Below, piece after piece: positions 19,831-29,881 of a stretch of DNA of 64,000 nt; position 1 is the first letter of the stretch, and each line of letters opens with the position of its first letter. Origin of the DNA: Taenia hydatigena. Lineage: Eukaryota; Platyhelminthes; Cestoda; Cyclophyllidea; Taeniidae. The notes under the pieces are model-generated. The model was not told the DNA's origin. It worked only from the letters and a program-made list of their open reading frames with translations, and did no database searches. The stretch is from positions 20,393,187-20,457,186 of the forward strand of contig JADWOT020000001.1 of NCBI GenBank assembly GCA_036345935.2, read 5' to 3'. The translations under genes and the position numbers were made by a program.

Positions 19831-20401
19831 CATTTGGAATGGAGTCAAATGCAAAGCGCTGCATACAATGAAGACCAGATTCCTCGTTTCGATGCTCTTC
19901 CTAGCGTTGTCTTTAGGCAATTACTTTTTCTCGGGTGATTAAACCGTTATAAGTAGGGCGGAGTTTAATAGAACTACAAACTTGCCATTGAAGCATCGAC
20001 GTCAATCAAGTTATCAAGTTAGCACTTGTAGTGCTTTAGCGTCCAGTGGTAAAAGTAGTAAGCGTGGACTTGGCGTCTACCTGGTTTCTTGTCTTGCAAG
20101 CGGTGCATGGGATTCCTCTCAATGCATGTCCATAGCTTGTCACTCACATCGACTCTTCGCTTCCAACTCTTATGTGAGTGGCACAAAGTGCAGCACAATG
20201 AGGAGCACCACCTGAAGGCCAATGAAAGGTGGGAGTGAGCACCAGATGGGTCATGTGTCAATTGGCTATGCAGAGGCACGTACGTGGAGCGGGACCGAAT
20301 ATCACGGGCACCAAGTTTAAATTCACAGTCAAGACATCATTAATTTAGCATGGTGGCATTGCGGAGAGCAGAGCGAAGCCTCTTCGAAGTGAGGGTTCGT
20401 T

Positions 20402-20701
20402 TTAGTGATCAAATAGAATCCATACACAACAGTTGAATGATGAGTCGTAATCCATCAACCTCATCTTCAGCTCACTTAAGGAGAGCACCATTGTATGCAG
20501 CTTATCGTGTCTGTCTTGTTCGGTGACCACGTGGGAGGCAGGCGGCGCCGATGCATTCGAGATCACGCTGTCGACGTTTGTAACGGCACTGAACCCTGGT
20601 AATCGAAGAGCCAGCCCCTGCAGTATGTCAATGGGTAACGATTTCTTGATGAACCATTCATTCGTCCACTTGTTCATTGACAATGCCGTCAAATACTCCT
20701 C
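20402..20701 (-). CDS. Exon A, apparently intact, unidentified
   Basis: On the minus strand an acceptor (gttcaccttcag) precedes GAGGAG, opening a frame of about 99 codons: EEYLTALSMNKWTNEWFIKK, LPIDILQGLALRLPGF, VVTEQDRHDKLHTMVLSL, ELKMRLMDYDSSFNCCVW, then a stop. Strongly protein-like with amphipathic helices. Partner at 36281-36520 keeps DILQGLALRLPGFSA but is frameshifted. Family not recognised. Confidence 0.5.
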   Translation of the reverse strand, partial: EEYLTALSMNKWTNEWFIKKSLPIDILQGLALRLPGFSAVTNVDSVISNASAPPASHVVTEQDRHDKLHTMVLSLSELKMRLMDYDSSFNCCVWILFDH

Positions 20702-21006
20702 CTGAAGGTGAACAAATCACATACAAATTGGGTCGAGTGGGTGAGAACTGATAGAACTGATTGATGCGTAGATTAAGAAAACTTATGAATTAACCCTTAG
20801 CTAATGTATTCCTTCACAACATCCCAGTGTCACGGAGTAAGTGGGTGTCTTCACCACAACAACTCGCAACAGAATGCGTTGACGGAATTGAATCCCACTA
20901 GGAACGTCCATCATCAGTGGAGTGGGCACAGTCCAGAGACAAATACGTAGTGTCGACGAAAACGAAATTCAGGCAGTCGGTTGTTGTCTTCACTTGCTCA
21001 ATTGGC

Positions 21007-21264
21007 TTAATCTCGCATGTGTGTATGCATTAGACTCTCCTTCCCTCCAAACTCGACTTTCTCGCCGTCAATGTGTCTTGATGTGCTCAGAGGGGAGAAA
21101 TCGTCAATAGCATGCGGTGTTCTCGTCTCCTCTCTCCTTCTCTTGCTAACCACACCAAGACAGAAAGCAGCTGCGAGATCCACAGTTCCTAGTTTGCAAC
21201 AATGAGTGGTTGGATTTGTTAATGGAGTACTCCATGCAGCTGTTTTCATCGGCACGTTGGACAA
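21007..21264 (-). pseudogene. Duplicated frame, three copies in the window
   Basis: Minus frame NVPMKTAAWSTPLTNPTTHC, then LAAAFCLGVVSKRRREETRT and STSRHIDGEKVEFGGKE. Copies at 35740-36048 (same frame) and 36619-36960 (DNA match, shifted frame). Two copies keep the frame with few changes. No known family and no clear splice sites. Confidence 0.35.
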
Positions 21265-21440
21265 TAGAGCTTTGAAGTCTCATCATGAAGGCGTGGTGGG
21301 AGGTTGGTTAATAAAGAGGCCAGATTTCCAGATAATTCCTTCCTTTTGAAGAGGTGCGTAAAGTGCGAGTTTGAAAAAAATGGAGGAAGATTGCACTAAG
21401 ATGAGTACACTAAATGGAAAAGCCATGGAGGTTCGCGAAT

Positions 21441-21737
21441 TCATTCTCTAGCTGTGGCACTAGGGGAAGGAAGAACATATAACGATTTTAACAGATCCTC
21501 AAACGCATCAAGATCTGCGATAATGGTGATGACGCTGCCACTGCGCAATGGTAGCAAGAAATGGACTTGCATTGCTATCACCGAACCACCGAACATGAAG
21601 TCCAAACAGAGGTTGTCTCCGTTGTGGCACAATGATCGCACGCACCATCCATCAGCACCTGCGGGTTTACTTCGTCGCCGCGGACTGAAAACTCTGCATG
21701 AATCAAGGTGCCTCACCGAGTCCACAACGCAAAGCAC
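21441..21737 (-). CDS. Unidentified open frame, 98 codons
   Basis: Contains DGWCVRSLCHNGDNLCLDFM, VIAMQVHFLLPLRSGS and TIIADLDAFEDLLKSLYVLP, a convincing mix of hydrophobic and acidic segments. Its 5' end abuts the exon D copy on the opposite strand (from about 21720). The plus strand also has a 95-codon frame, so strand choice rests on composition only. Confidence 0.3.
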   Translation of the reverse strand: MLCVVDSVRHLDSCRVFSPRRRSKPAGADGWCVRSLCHNGDNLCLDFMFGGSVIAMQVHFLLPLRSGSVITIIADLDAFEDLLKSLYVLPSPSATARE

Positions 21738-22010
21738 GTGAGTCGTGTGAAGGCAGATGCACTTGAGAAATTACGAGAAACAAGCAATACAACATACAAC
21801 TTGGCAACGACTCGGCAGACGAAGTGCAGATACTGACTCCAGATGGCATTGCAGAAGCATGGATTACAGCCTGTGCCATGCAACTCAAAATCCTCACTGA
21901 TGGAGGCTGGACAAACAACAGACGAGGTGACGTTGAAGCACTGAGTAAAGTGCTGTTAAGTGGAGTGTTTCCGGAACTCAAAATAAGCTGCATTCAGTCT
22001 TTTGTTAGCA
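21720..22010 (+). pseudogene. Exon D family, copy 2
   Basis: Reads LTPDGIAEAWITACAMQ and GGWTNNRRGDVEALSKVLL like the 4.6 kb copy. Similarity ends at ttcagtctttt (22001), where the sequence goes into a different open frame, not into the TM exon found after the other copies. An insertion, deletion or rearrangement lies at this point. Confidence 0.5.
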
Positions 22011-22373
22011 TTCAGATTGCTAAGACTTCCTTTTATTGGCACAACAAAGATGTTCACGCGTGAACTGTCAAAACCAGATCTGACGATCTTTGCAACACCT
22101 TCATTTCAACACCTCGATTTCTTTATTGCCGTACCACAACGGCCTTCCAGTGATGAGGTTTACCAAATTCAATTTTTGCAAGTCTTTTTTTGCGATTTTT
22201 GCATCACAAAGTTGTACATTTCGAGCAGTTTTGTCGAGGTAGAGGGAATATCTTCTTTTGAGGAAAAAAGGATGCTTTGCTTTTCCTTTCCACCAGCTTG
22301 TCCTATCATGGGTTTCTATGAATACGAAAATGCGCAACCTGATGTGAAGTGGAACACTTCGACAAGCCACTAG
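22002..22373 (+). CDS. Unidentified open frame, 123 codons
   Basis: Begins directly where exon D similarity stops. Segments TKMFTRELSKPDLTIFATPS, HLDFFIAVPQRPSSDEVYQI and PACPIMGFYEYENAQPDVKW look like real protein. No repeat partner and no recognised domain. Start is uncertain; an exon with an upstream splice site near 22010-22040 is as likely as the ATG. Confidence 0.35.
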   Translation: MLAFRLLRLPFIGTTKMFTRELSKPDLTIFATPSFQHLDFFIAVPQRPSSDEVYQIQFLQVFFCDFCITKLYISSSFVEVEGISSFEEKRMLCFSFPPACPIMGFYEYENAQPDVKWNTSTSH

Positions 22374-22837
22374 GCAGCGTTTTTAAGAAAGAACATTGAA
22401 AGGCAAGCCAGGAACTCGACGTTTTAACATCCTTAGTCGGATTCCCTGCCACAGACTCTACAGTGACTGCACCAACACAAGCATGACATCTCCTTTCCCC
22501 TTCGTCATGCTTTGCCCCTACAACTCCGTTCGCATCTGACACGCACGCCAATACCTGTCACTCCGCAGAGGATGTGCATTCAAGCATTTCAGAGTATAGG
22601 ATCGCCGCATTCCCACCTCATAAAGCGTCTAGGAGAAGAAGTGGTGTAGAAAAGGGAGTAATTAGTCACAAGTGATGGTCCAAATCGCAGGTGCTTACTT
22701 TCGGTCATGAACGGTGCTGAAGGAATATCTTTGCACACAACCAACATCACGGCCCAGTTTCACAAACCAAATATCAGCGCTCTTCCATTGGGGGAGAAAG
22801 TTTGCGAGCATTGGCATAACTCTGAGTATTTTTATCG

Positions 22838-22973
22838 TGATGGCGAGCGGGTGGGCGCATCGTAATGTTCACCTGGTGCCATTTCGCTACCAATATGATC
22901 AGGTGGTGTGCGTAGGATTACAGCTGTATAGAAGGAAACACCTTGAGAACAAGCAACACTGCTGCAGGTTCGC
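22838..22973 (-). pseudogene. Short fragment of the C-tail exon
   Basis: About 135 bases match 15537-15672 and 39300-39430 (landmark gatggcgagcgggtgggcgc). Both ends are abrupt, so this is a truncated copy with no coding potential of its own. Confidence 0.65.
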
Positions 22974-23309
22974 AGCACGTTCACGCCCGCTATTTTTCCT
23001 GCATCAATCCTGGCCAGACGTTGGTTGACATTGACATCATCAATGACTGTTGCCCTATCCTTCTTGGTTGCATATTTGTGCTATTCCAAACCTGAAATAA
23101 AATTTAACGTAATGCAGCTCACTATGACGTTATTTAAAGGTGCCGCTGTTTGAACCGCATCCCTGATTAACTGTTTTGGGAGATGATAGATATTCGCCTA
23201 ATGTAATAAGAGAAAAGTTAGGTCCAACTAAATAGACTGTAGGTTTTCCATTCTACTGAAAAGACGTGAAAACTAAGAATACAACACTAAGGGCGAGATA
23301 AAACACCCC

Positions 23310-23951
23310 TTAATGGAGTGCATTCCTGTTGAGGTCTGCATAGATGTGGACGCCATTCTTCTGTTGAAATGAAATGACCATGTGAATAAAACTGAAAGAT
23401 GCACAAGCTAGTGCTTTCGGGTTGTTAGATTCTACCAAACTAACTGTCCACCATTGCAAGAACTTTGGCACAAACAGGTATGTTACCACTAACAGATTAC
23501 CTGTTCGGAGAATGTTCTCCTGTTGAACAGTGGCTGAACAAGGAATAGGTTCCACTGAAATCATGAAAGCATGATTCGTTAGAAGGTGAGCACATCAAAA
23601 GTGTCTTTTATTGCTAATTCCGGTCATGCCAGCTAAGAGGTCTCCCAATGTCATCAAAACTGCAATCAACTACCCTCTTAATGGTTTACAGATAAAACTA
23701 AACATGGAAGGATACATAAACCTACATTTGACTGGACAAAGTCGTTTTGATAACGACTTCCCAAACACTTTACCAATCAAACTGTGTTGGCAGTTCGACA
23801 TTTTGTCCGTCAAATTAGTGTTTTTAACTAATTTCCTTGTATCTTCGAACGTCCCTGTGGAGCAATGAAGCGATCCACTCTCTACTGCACAGTTGTCGTC
23901 CCTCTGATCGCAAACCAGCGCACTTATTAACTGAGACCACGCGTTAATCAC
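23310..23951 (-). pseudogene. Open frames shared by both arms, unidentified
   Basis: Two minus-strand frames (23310-23564, 84 codons; 23670-23951, 93 codons) and an opposing one (23611-23868) recur in the other arm (34716-34997, 34799-35056). The first is interrupted or altered around 35100-35340. Substitutions between arms change residues in both strands' frames, so coding is not demonstrated. Confidence 0.25.
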
Positions 23952-24239
23952 TCGTTGTGTGGCAAATCAATTTCTGATCAATCGATAAATCAATAGACTG
24001 GCGACTCGTGATTCGCTCTGCCGTCGCTGGCTGCACATTTTCTCACTCTTATCTGCTCCGCTGCTCACTAGCAGGCGGTTGTAGAGAGACACGATGTAAT
24101 CGCTTGTTTGGCTTGAGGAACATTGAGGTCGTGGATTTGACCTCATGGATTGCACACAACTCCTGCTTTGTTTAATGTGGCCTGCCAATCAGTGCACGAT
24201 TGAAAAGACTGAATTTTGCTTTCTTGTATCAGCAAAGTG

Positions 24240-24445
24240 CTCCACTTGGCAGTACTCTACCGAACATTTCTAGCACCATCTTATCTGTTGTTTGATCAGC
24301 CTTCGTCGGTGCTTTTTCATATTTATCTGGTGTCAGCAAATTTACTCTGCCTGCCGAGCCGCTGGAGACTTTTACATGCTATAATGATTTCTTTTTCTTG
24401 TGTTTGCTCAAACGCGTCTCTCTTCACACGGTTCACGTGCTCCAC
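24240..24445 (-). pseudogene. Distant exon D relative in left arm
   Basis: Minus frame EHVNRVKRDAFEQTQEKE then ACKSLQRLGRQSKFADTR; alternative frame after it reads LTPDKYEKAPTKADQ. It aligns at DNA level with exon D (SRVKADALEK, LTPDGIAEAW) and ends at the same landmark ttcagtctttt. The right arm copy is at 34245-34480. More diverged than the three other D copies. Confidence 0.4.
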
Positions 24446-24819
24446 GTCGGGAAATGAGCGAGGACCATGCAAGGAGCGCAGATGCACTAGATGTACAGTC
24501 ATTTGACGAAAGCGGAAACAGCACTTGTTTGTTTGCAGGCTTCTCAACGAACCTGGAGGTTACGATGCCACAGGATCATTTTGTGATGAGTTTGTGGAGT
24601 GATGATGGCGTACTAAATTTGGTAAGACCATTAAAATTCTTTCTTTTTTTATACACATTGCTTGCCAACGAAACCGCGATTTATCACAGCTTTTCCGTAC
24701 AATGCGCTTGTGCTAATACGATTCTCCTTGTCAATGCTCTCCACATTGCCATCACTTGCCTTGTGCAAAGAAATTCACTTTCTCTTCGCAGCATGATTAA
24801 AATGAAATTGATGGACTAA
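24400..24819 (+). CDS. Exon G region, 139-codon frame
   Basis: The conserved part is NSTCLFAGFSTNLEVTMPQD and HFVMSLWSDDGVLNLV. Inside it, acttgtttgtttgcag could be an acceptor (exon start at GFSTNLEV) and ggtaagacc a donor after DGVLNL, giving an exon of about 83 bases. The longer open frame (to MKLMD) would then be partly intronic. Copies: 7943-8113 (plus) and 34035-34286 (minus). Frame is kept in all three. Unidentified. Confidence 0.4.
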   Translation: MFAQTRLSSHGSRAPRREMSEDHARSADALDVQSFDESGNSTCLFAGFSTNLEVTMPQDHFVMSLWSDDGVLNLVRPLKFFLFLYTLLANETAIYHSFSVQCACANTILLVNALHIAITCLVQRNSLSLRSMIKMKLMD

Positions 24820-24943
24820 GGACGAAAGTGGATTTACCTGGGCATGGATGGAGGAGGTTTAGGACTTCGTGTTCTTTACATTCAACTATTTGACTGTTGG
24901 ATATGGCATGTTCCTTCATTCTGAAGTTGATTGCGACTGAAAG

Positions 24944-25138
24944 TTGATGAGCGGATCCATCAACACTACTTGGGTTTCGGTAGATGCCACCATCCCAGTA
25001 TGCGTTTTAGTACTTTTTATTGGCTCCGGCGAGGACACGATGTCCCACCTGCCTTGCTACTTCCTGTATTTTCCTCACACGTGTATCTTCAATGTTTACA
25101 TCTCAGTAGTGGAAATTGAGAGAAAGCTAATAAATTGA
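24944..25138 (+). CDS. Hydrophobic 64-codon frame, identical in both arms
   Basis: Contains INTTWVSVDATIPVCVLVLF, one hydrophobic segment, and ends ISVVEIERKLIN. It lies in the tract where the two arms have no visible difference, so identity says nothing about selection on the protein. An overlapping frame (24931-25119) is identical too. No family recognised. Confidence 0.2.
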   Translation: MMSGSINTTWVSVDATIPVCVLVLFIGSGEDTMSHLPCYFLYFPHTCIFNVYISVVEIERKLIN

Positions 25139-25285
25139 TTCATTTTAATGCAGCAGAATGTAAACCTTTCAGCTCCAGGCACCTCTTTAAAATGATAGAG
25201 CTGTCCAGCGATTTCAGTTAGTTGGAGTCTTTGTTAAACACGATATGTTCTTCTAGTTATGCCTTTGGTACCAGGTACTCTGCAA

Positions 25286-25534
25286 TTAATAAATGACTGC
25301 TCTCTTCAATGGCAAACTTTGCGATGCTTTTAGGATGAGAGATGAGACGTCAGCGATACATCGTACACATGACCGACACAAGTAGGGATCCTTCACGTCT
25401 GTGTCTTTAAAGTCTACTCTTATTGCTGGAAAATAGTAAAGGTAAATTTGGTGTACTTTTTTAATGCAAATGACTGCAGGACCTATTGTTTTTACTAGAT
25501 TTACTGCTAAAGGGGCAGAAGGAACAAGAAACAC
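25286..25534 (-). CDS. 82-codon frame, identical in both arms (33166-33414)
   Basis: Segments VNLVKTIGPAVICIKKVHQI, YYFPAIRVDFKDTDVKDPYL and CRSCVRCIADVSSLI look protein-like, with a CxxCxxC cluster. It lies in the mismatch-free tract of the inverted repeat. No known domain; could be an exon of an unknown gene. Confidence 0.3.
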   Translation of the reverse strand: MFLVPSAPLAVNLVKTIGPAVICIKKVHQIYLYYFPAIRVDFKDTDVKDPYLCRSCVRCIADVSSLILKASQSLPLKRAVIY

Positions 25535-25916
25535 TCTAAAGATTGCTGCGGTTGCTAATCACCCGAATTCTACGTATTTCTTGTGTTCGTTTTGGTCCGT
25601 TTATTGGGCTTATTGCAGGTAGTCTAGATAGCAGTGACAGAATTTTCGCTTGCTATAAGTAGTAGCGCATTTAAGGAGGCATTTAGTTGCAGGCCATCTT
25701 ATAGTAGACAAATCGGCAAATGGATGACTGTCTCCTTCTTTCCTCCCTTACAATAAGTGTAACAAATCATCTGCCGAACACTCGCCCGTAAGGAAAACCC
25801 TGAAGAACACTCTCCTTATGCAGAAACAGGTAGGCTATCAGTAGGTACTACCTTCTGCAAGACTTACTCTGTAGACACGATAATATCACTTGCATTTGTA
25901 TTTTTCCCTTTGTCTG

Positions 25917-26746
25917 AGCAGGTATCCGAGCATGTTCTCATGGCAAGGAGCGAAACTCGGACGAACAAATATAGTCAAACATACTGTTGACGCCGGCGAA
26001 GCTGGGCTCATTTGGCGACCACTCAGACGTATATTGCCGCCCCTCCTGGACGAAGTATACCGCCTGGTGGAAGAGATGATCAAGGATGAAGCCATAAAAC
26101 CTTCCAAGTCACCATGGGCTTCCCCATTCGCACAGTTATGGAAAAGTGGCGGTAGTCCACGGCTGTGTATCGATTACAGAAAGCTAGATGTCATCACTAA
26201 GAAGGACGCCTTTTCACTAACTCATATCAACGACTCTTTGGATGTTTTGCATGGATCAAAGTGGTTCTCCACAATAGACTTAAAATCCGGATACTGGCAA
26301 GTAGAAGTGGGGAAAAAGATAGGGAGAAGACGGCTTTCACAGTACCCAACGGGCCTATTGAATTCCAGACAATGCCGTTTGGACTCTGTAACGCCGCAGC
26401 CACTTTCCAGCGCCTGATGCAGCAGACAGCACTGATCGGGCTTTTTCCGAAACATCGCATAATTTATCTCGATGACGTCCTGTTTTTGGTAGACATCCGC
26501 CAGCATATCGCTAATCTTAAATTAGTCCTGGACTGTCCGCAGGATGCAGGTTTGACCTTGAATCCAAATAAGTGTCATTTTCTTCCTCGTTCAGTCACCT
26601 TCTTGGGGCACACAGTCTCGTCAGACGGGATGGCAGTCACTGAAGATCGCACAAAACAAGTAAGAACCTGGCCAACACCAACTAATCAGACGAAACTCCG
26701 AAGTTGCCTCGGTTTGGAAAGGTCGCTAGTCCCCTTCAAAAACTAG
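25917..26746 (+). pseudogene. pol: Reverse transcriptase remnant, copy 2
   Basis: Frame one (to about 26300) has MIKDEAIKPSKSPWASP, LCIDYRKLD and WFSTIDLKSGYWQVEV. A frameshift near 26305 moves to a second frame with EKTAFTVPNGPIEFQTMPFG, the YLDD catalytic motif (26465-26476), [19 protein letters not shown] and RTWPTPTNQ. The block [10 protein letters not shown] present in copy 1 is deleted after LRSCLGL. The catalytic motifs are intact but split by the frameshift. Confidence 0.88.
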
Positions 26747-26817
26747 CAGAGAAGCAGGCAAAAAAGTATTTTGAGTGTGAAAACGAACAGGATGAAGCCT
26801 TTAAGTAACCAAAGCGA

Positions 26818-27282
26818 ATGCTCTGCACCGCTCCGATTCTGGCTTTACCAAACTTAGAGACCGACGCACCACCCTTTGTACTAGACACGGACACCAGTGG
26901 CGCGGTTGTGGGTGGTGCACTTTCGCGGCGAGACAAAGAAGGCAGAGAACACGTCATCGCCTACGCTAGTGTCAGACTAGACAAAAAAATGAGACAGAAG
27001 AGTGCAACAGAACGCGAACTTTTCGCCATCTACACAATGGTGCGACACTTCAAGCACCACCTGATAGCAAGACAGGTCATAGTGAGAACAGACCATCAGT
27101 CGCTGACCTTGTTGAAAACAATGAAGGAGACCGATCGTTCGGTTGCACGCTGGTACGAGGAACTGCAACAATATGACTTTACTGTGCAGCACAGAAAAGG
27201 GGACTTGCATAGCAACGCGAATGCATTATCCCACAGACCTCTCTCAGTGGAAAGGCATTGCAGTGTAGTTGGAACCGACTAA
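26818..27282 (+). pseudogene. pol: RNase H remnant, copy 2
   Basis: 154-codon frame: [20 protein letters not shown] (first catalytic Asp region), GGALSRRDKEGREHVIAYAS, KSATERELFAIY, RTDHQSLTLLKTM, RWYEELQQYDFTVQHRKGD. This is the usual Gypsy RNase H extent. The frame closes after VVGTD where copy 1 continues, so the link to integrase is broken. Confidence 0.88.
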
Positions 27283-27519
27283 ACATCAGTGGAGAGACAC
27301 ACAGAGTACAGATCCCGATACGTCCCTGGTATACGACAGGTTCCTGACATCTTCGTCCAAGCCCTCTGCGGAAGAGACAAAATCGTCCAGCAAGGCAGCC
27401 GGGCAGATATAGCAACAATGGTCCAAACTCTCCCTGGAAGATGAGGTCTTGTGGTACCAAGAAGACGTCACGTCTCCCAAGCGCTGGCTGTTCTAGGTTT
27501 CCTAATACAAACAGCCCTT

Positions 27520-27908
27520 CAACAGTTGTACGAACAGTTGGGCCACGTAGGCGAGTAAAAGATAGTGGAGGCCTCGATGAAGCGATACTGGTAGTCCTCT
27601 CTCTCCCCAGACGTGCGGGACTTCTGCCGAACCTGCAATACTTGCAGCAGGTTCAAGAACCCTCATTCCACAGCAGTTGCACCCCTGCAGCCTATGCATA
27701 CAGGATTTGCAAGCAAACAAGTATGCATCGACATCATGGGTCCTCCACCACTTACCAAGAGAAGAAGCCGATATATTCTACTTATGGTTGACTACTTCAC
27801 GAAAGTGGCCTTAGCAGAACCCATGAAGTTGCATGACGCCGAGACAGTCGCGTCAACCATTTTCGATCGTTGGATCTACCAACACAGAGTGTCTGAATCA
27901 GTCCATAG
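27520..27908 (+). pseudogene. pol: Integrase remnant, copy 2
   Basis: Zinc-binding part is frameshifted (gggccacgtaggcgagtaa encodes GHVGE then stop). From 27613 the frame is open: FCRTCNTCSRF, IDIMGPPPLTKRRS, MVDYFTKVALAEPM, TIFDRWIYQH. The element ends at VHS, directly before the second catalytic Asp, and the frame runs on into unrelated sequence to 28026. Confidence 0.85.
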
Positions 27909-28175
27909 CAGAATTAGTAGGCTCAAGCAACGCGACAGTTTGGCATTCCCTTTAATTGCAAAGCAGATATTGGTTCGCGTTTGGACATGCAAAACAATGC
28001 TCTCTGAAAGCTGTAGCCCTTTGTAATGTGTAACGGTCAGAGGGGATTGCCGGTAAAACCACTCGTTGCGAACCCGAACCGGATATGAAATTGGTTCTGT
28101 GTCACGCACGGGGTAGTGGTCGGCGTGACCACATTTGAAGAGACTTAGCTACGCGTCACAGCGGCAAGCTATCCC
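27905..28175 (-). pseudogene. Exon H family copy and adjoining block
   Basis: Minus frame VRNEWFYRQSPLTVTHYKGL, SESIVLHVQ, AIKGNAKLSRCLSLL, near identical to 38806-38995. The outer part (28070-28175, landmark gtgtcacgcacggggtagtgg) is the reverse complement of 37085-37210. Here the AG acceptor present at 38.8 kb is absent. Confidence 0.5.
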
Positions 28176-28602
28176 GCTATTACGATGATCTCGCAAAGCT
28201 ACTCACTCCAAACTTTTCATTTTGCTAACTGTATGACAAGATTGGAAGGGAGGATGGGAAATAATGACGCCTTGCTAATTGCTCTGATGCCTTGTCTAGC
28301 GTGAGGGCAAGTCGTATAATTACACCAAAATAGAAGAGCATTTGAGACGGTGGCGCGTTCTTCTACTGTTATCAAAGACACTAGCAGAAAGAGATCTCAT
28401 TGGTGACAATTACCATACAATTATTGTAAAATGTTGACTAGGCAGACACCACACTCATAAGCACAAGTCATTTGGGATCACCTCCACTCTCACGCCATAA
28501 AACCTAGGGGAGCATTGAAGAGCCTCGCATGGAAGGCATCCTGCCAGACGCTAAGATTCCAACTCGCCTGATCTTCCTCACTCGAATTGCAAGTGTGAGC
28601 TG

Positions 28603-28955
28603 TTAGTCCTTGTGAGAAGTTAATGTCAACACGAAATGTACCAAACTTGGGAATTGGATCTGCAAATCGCACACATTTTTATTAAATTGATGTGAAGTAG
28701 GGCGAATGGAAGGAGAGAGGAGGAGTCGTGTGATCCAGGAAATGACTGTATGGGAGGCAGCCTGGGCTATTGCATCGGCGCAGGCAAGTAGGATAAAAAG
28801 TGCGTGAGCATCAACGACTTTCATCGGAAGGAGTCTAATTTCAGAAAAAATGGACAAAACCTGTGTCGCCTGCTCCTCAAATGCGTCAGAATAGACGGTG
28901 ACAACGACGCCAGCATCAGTTCACTAAGGCAATACGACACGAATCTCCACTAAAG
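28603..28955 (-). pseudogene. Exon F, protein-like with a 1-base frameshift
   Basis: The minus strand reads GDSCRIALVN, then one extra base, then DAGVVVTVYSDAFEEQATQV, IFSEIRLLPMKVVDAHALFI and LACADAIAQAASHTV. Without the extra base near 28916 the frame is continuous for over 70 residues, so this is either a recent pseudogene or a sequence error in a real exon. A ttag acceptor precedes it. Unidentified; no repeat partner in the window. Confidence 0.4.
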
Positions 28956-28980
28956 TCGCTCGCGTTTCCGTGTTCGTGTT

Positions 28981-29316
28981 TTGCCTAGGACCAATCAATC
29001 GGTCATCCACTGTCGCTTGAATTCCACAACTAATGGCATGTCGGAGGTTTTGGTAAGGAAATCATCCCTGTCGTCAGAGGCCAAATACACCTTTCCAATC
29101 ACGCAATATCGCTATGACTTCTCCTCCTCCGTTCATGCCAAGATTAGTCCAGCTTACTTCTACATCACCACCGATTGCTATAGGCTAAATGGTGTCTCAA
29201 TTACTACAAGCAATGCGAACCCCTACGGAAACAGGCTGGACCGCACTTTATTCACTCCGAATCTCATTAGCATCAGCCTCTTCCGTTGTCATGTCCACAA
29301 GTCAGGTGCTACGTAA
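28981..29316 (+). CDS. Unidentified open frame, 111 codons
   Basis: Segments SSEAKYTFPITQYRYDFSSS, KISPAYFYITTDCYRLNGVS and NRLDRTLFTPNLISISLF look beta-rich and protein-like. Single copy. It lies head to head with exon F. No domain recognised and no splice sites assigned. Confidence 0.3.
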   Translation: MPRTNQSVIHCRLNSTTNGMSEVLVRKSSLSSEAKYTFPITQYRYDFSSSVHAKISPAYFYITTDCYRLNGVSITTSNANPYGNRLDRTLFTPNLISISLFRCHVHKSGAT

Positions 29317-29881
29317 TTGGCCAAGATCATGTCCCTTATCCTAACACACTTTGCTCACTGACGGGTAACTAGAAAGAAAGGAATGAAAGCATTGCTAACA
29401 GAGGAGGGATTGTTCCAAATGAGAGACCCTTGATTGAATGCATATTCCGTAGCATGCTCTTCCTCTTTCCGCCTCTGCCTATATTGAGCATCATCTGTGC
29501 TCCAAACTCGATTTGTTCATCAGTTAGGCATAAAACATCTCTTGGAAAATTAAATGAAAGTGCGGGTTTTTATAGTTAGCAATGAGTCGTGGACGAAGTC
29601 AACGTCAAGGGATGAAGAGCTTCCAAAAAGGATGTACAAGGACAAAGCTGGTCAAGCTCGCATTCCTGCTAGCGCAGTACATTTGGTGCATTAGGAAATG
29701 CACCTTCCAACCATTCTCTTCTTTAATCGCTGCCCATGAACGGCTACCATGTCACGTGTGGGTTGTCAGTCCAACTGACCACACTTCAATAGAGTGCTAA
29801 GCGGAAGTCTGAGCCAAGTGATTCCGTCGCGTGGAGGAAGCAAGTGAATTGCATAGGGTGCACCATTTGTGAGTTAGAGGA

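Larger units (their letters stand above)
23130..25920 (+). repeat. Inverted repeat 2, left arm (about 2.8 kb)
   Basis: Matches the reverse complement of 32780-35525. Outer edge at ttatttaaaggtgccgctg, inner edge at ccctttgtctgagca. By eye the outer kilobase and the last 200 bases are about 96% identical, but from about 24766 to 25713 I find no mismatch. The arm carries a distant exon D (minus), exon G (plus) and three other paired open frames. Gypsy copy 2 starts at its inner edge. I see no TIR- or LTR-like ends, so it looks like a duplicated chromosomal segment, not a transposon. Confidence 0.9.
25917..27908 (+). mobile_element. Ty3/Gypsy copy 2, pol fragment
   Basis: Starts in the segment before RT (RYPSMFSWQGAKLG) exactly at the inner edge of the left arm, sharing agca with it, and ends in integrase at 27908 (gtccatagc), where an exon H copy begins on the other strand. 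No gag, protease or LTR. Highly similar to 9836-11720 of copy 1 but with its own frameshifts and deletions; inactive. Confidence 0.88.
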
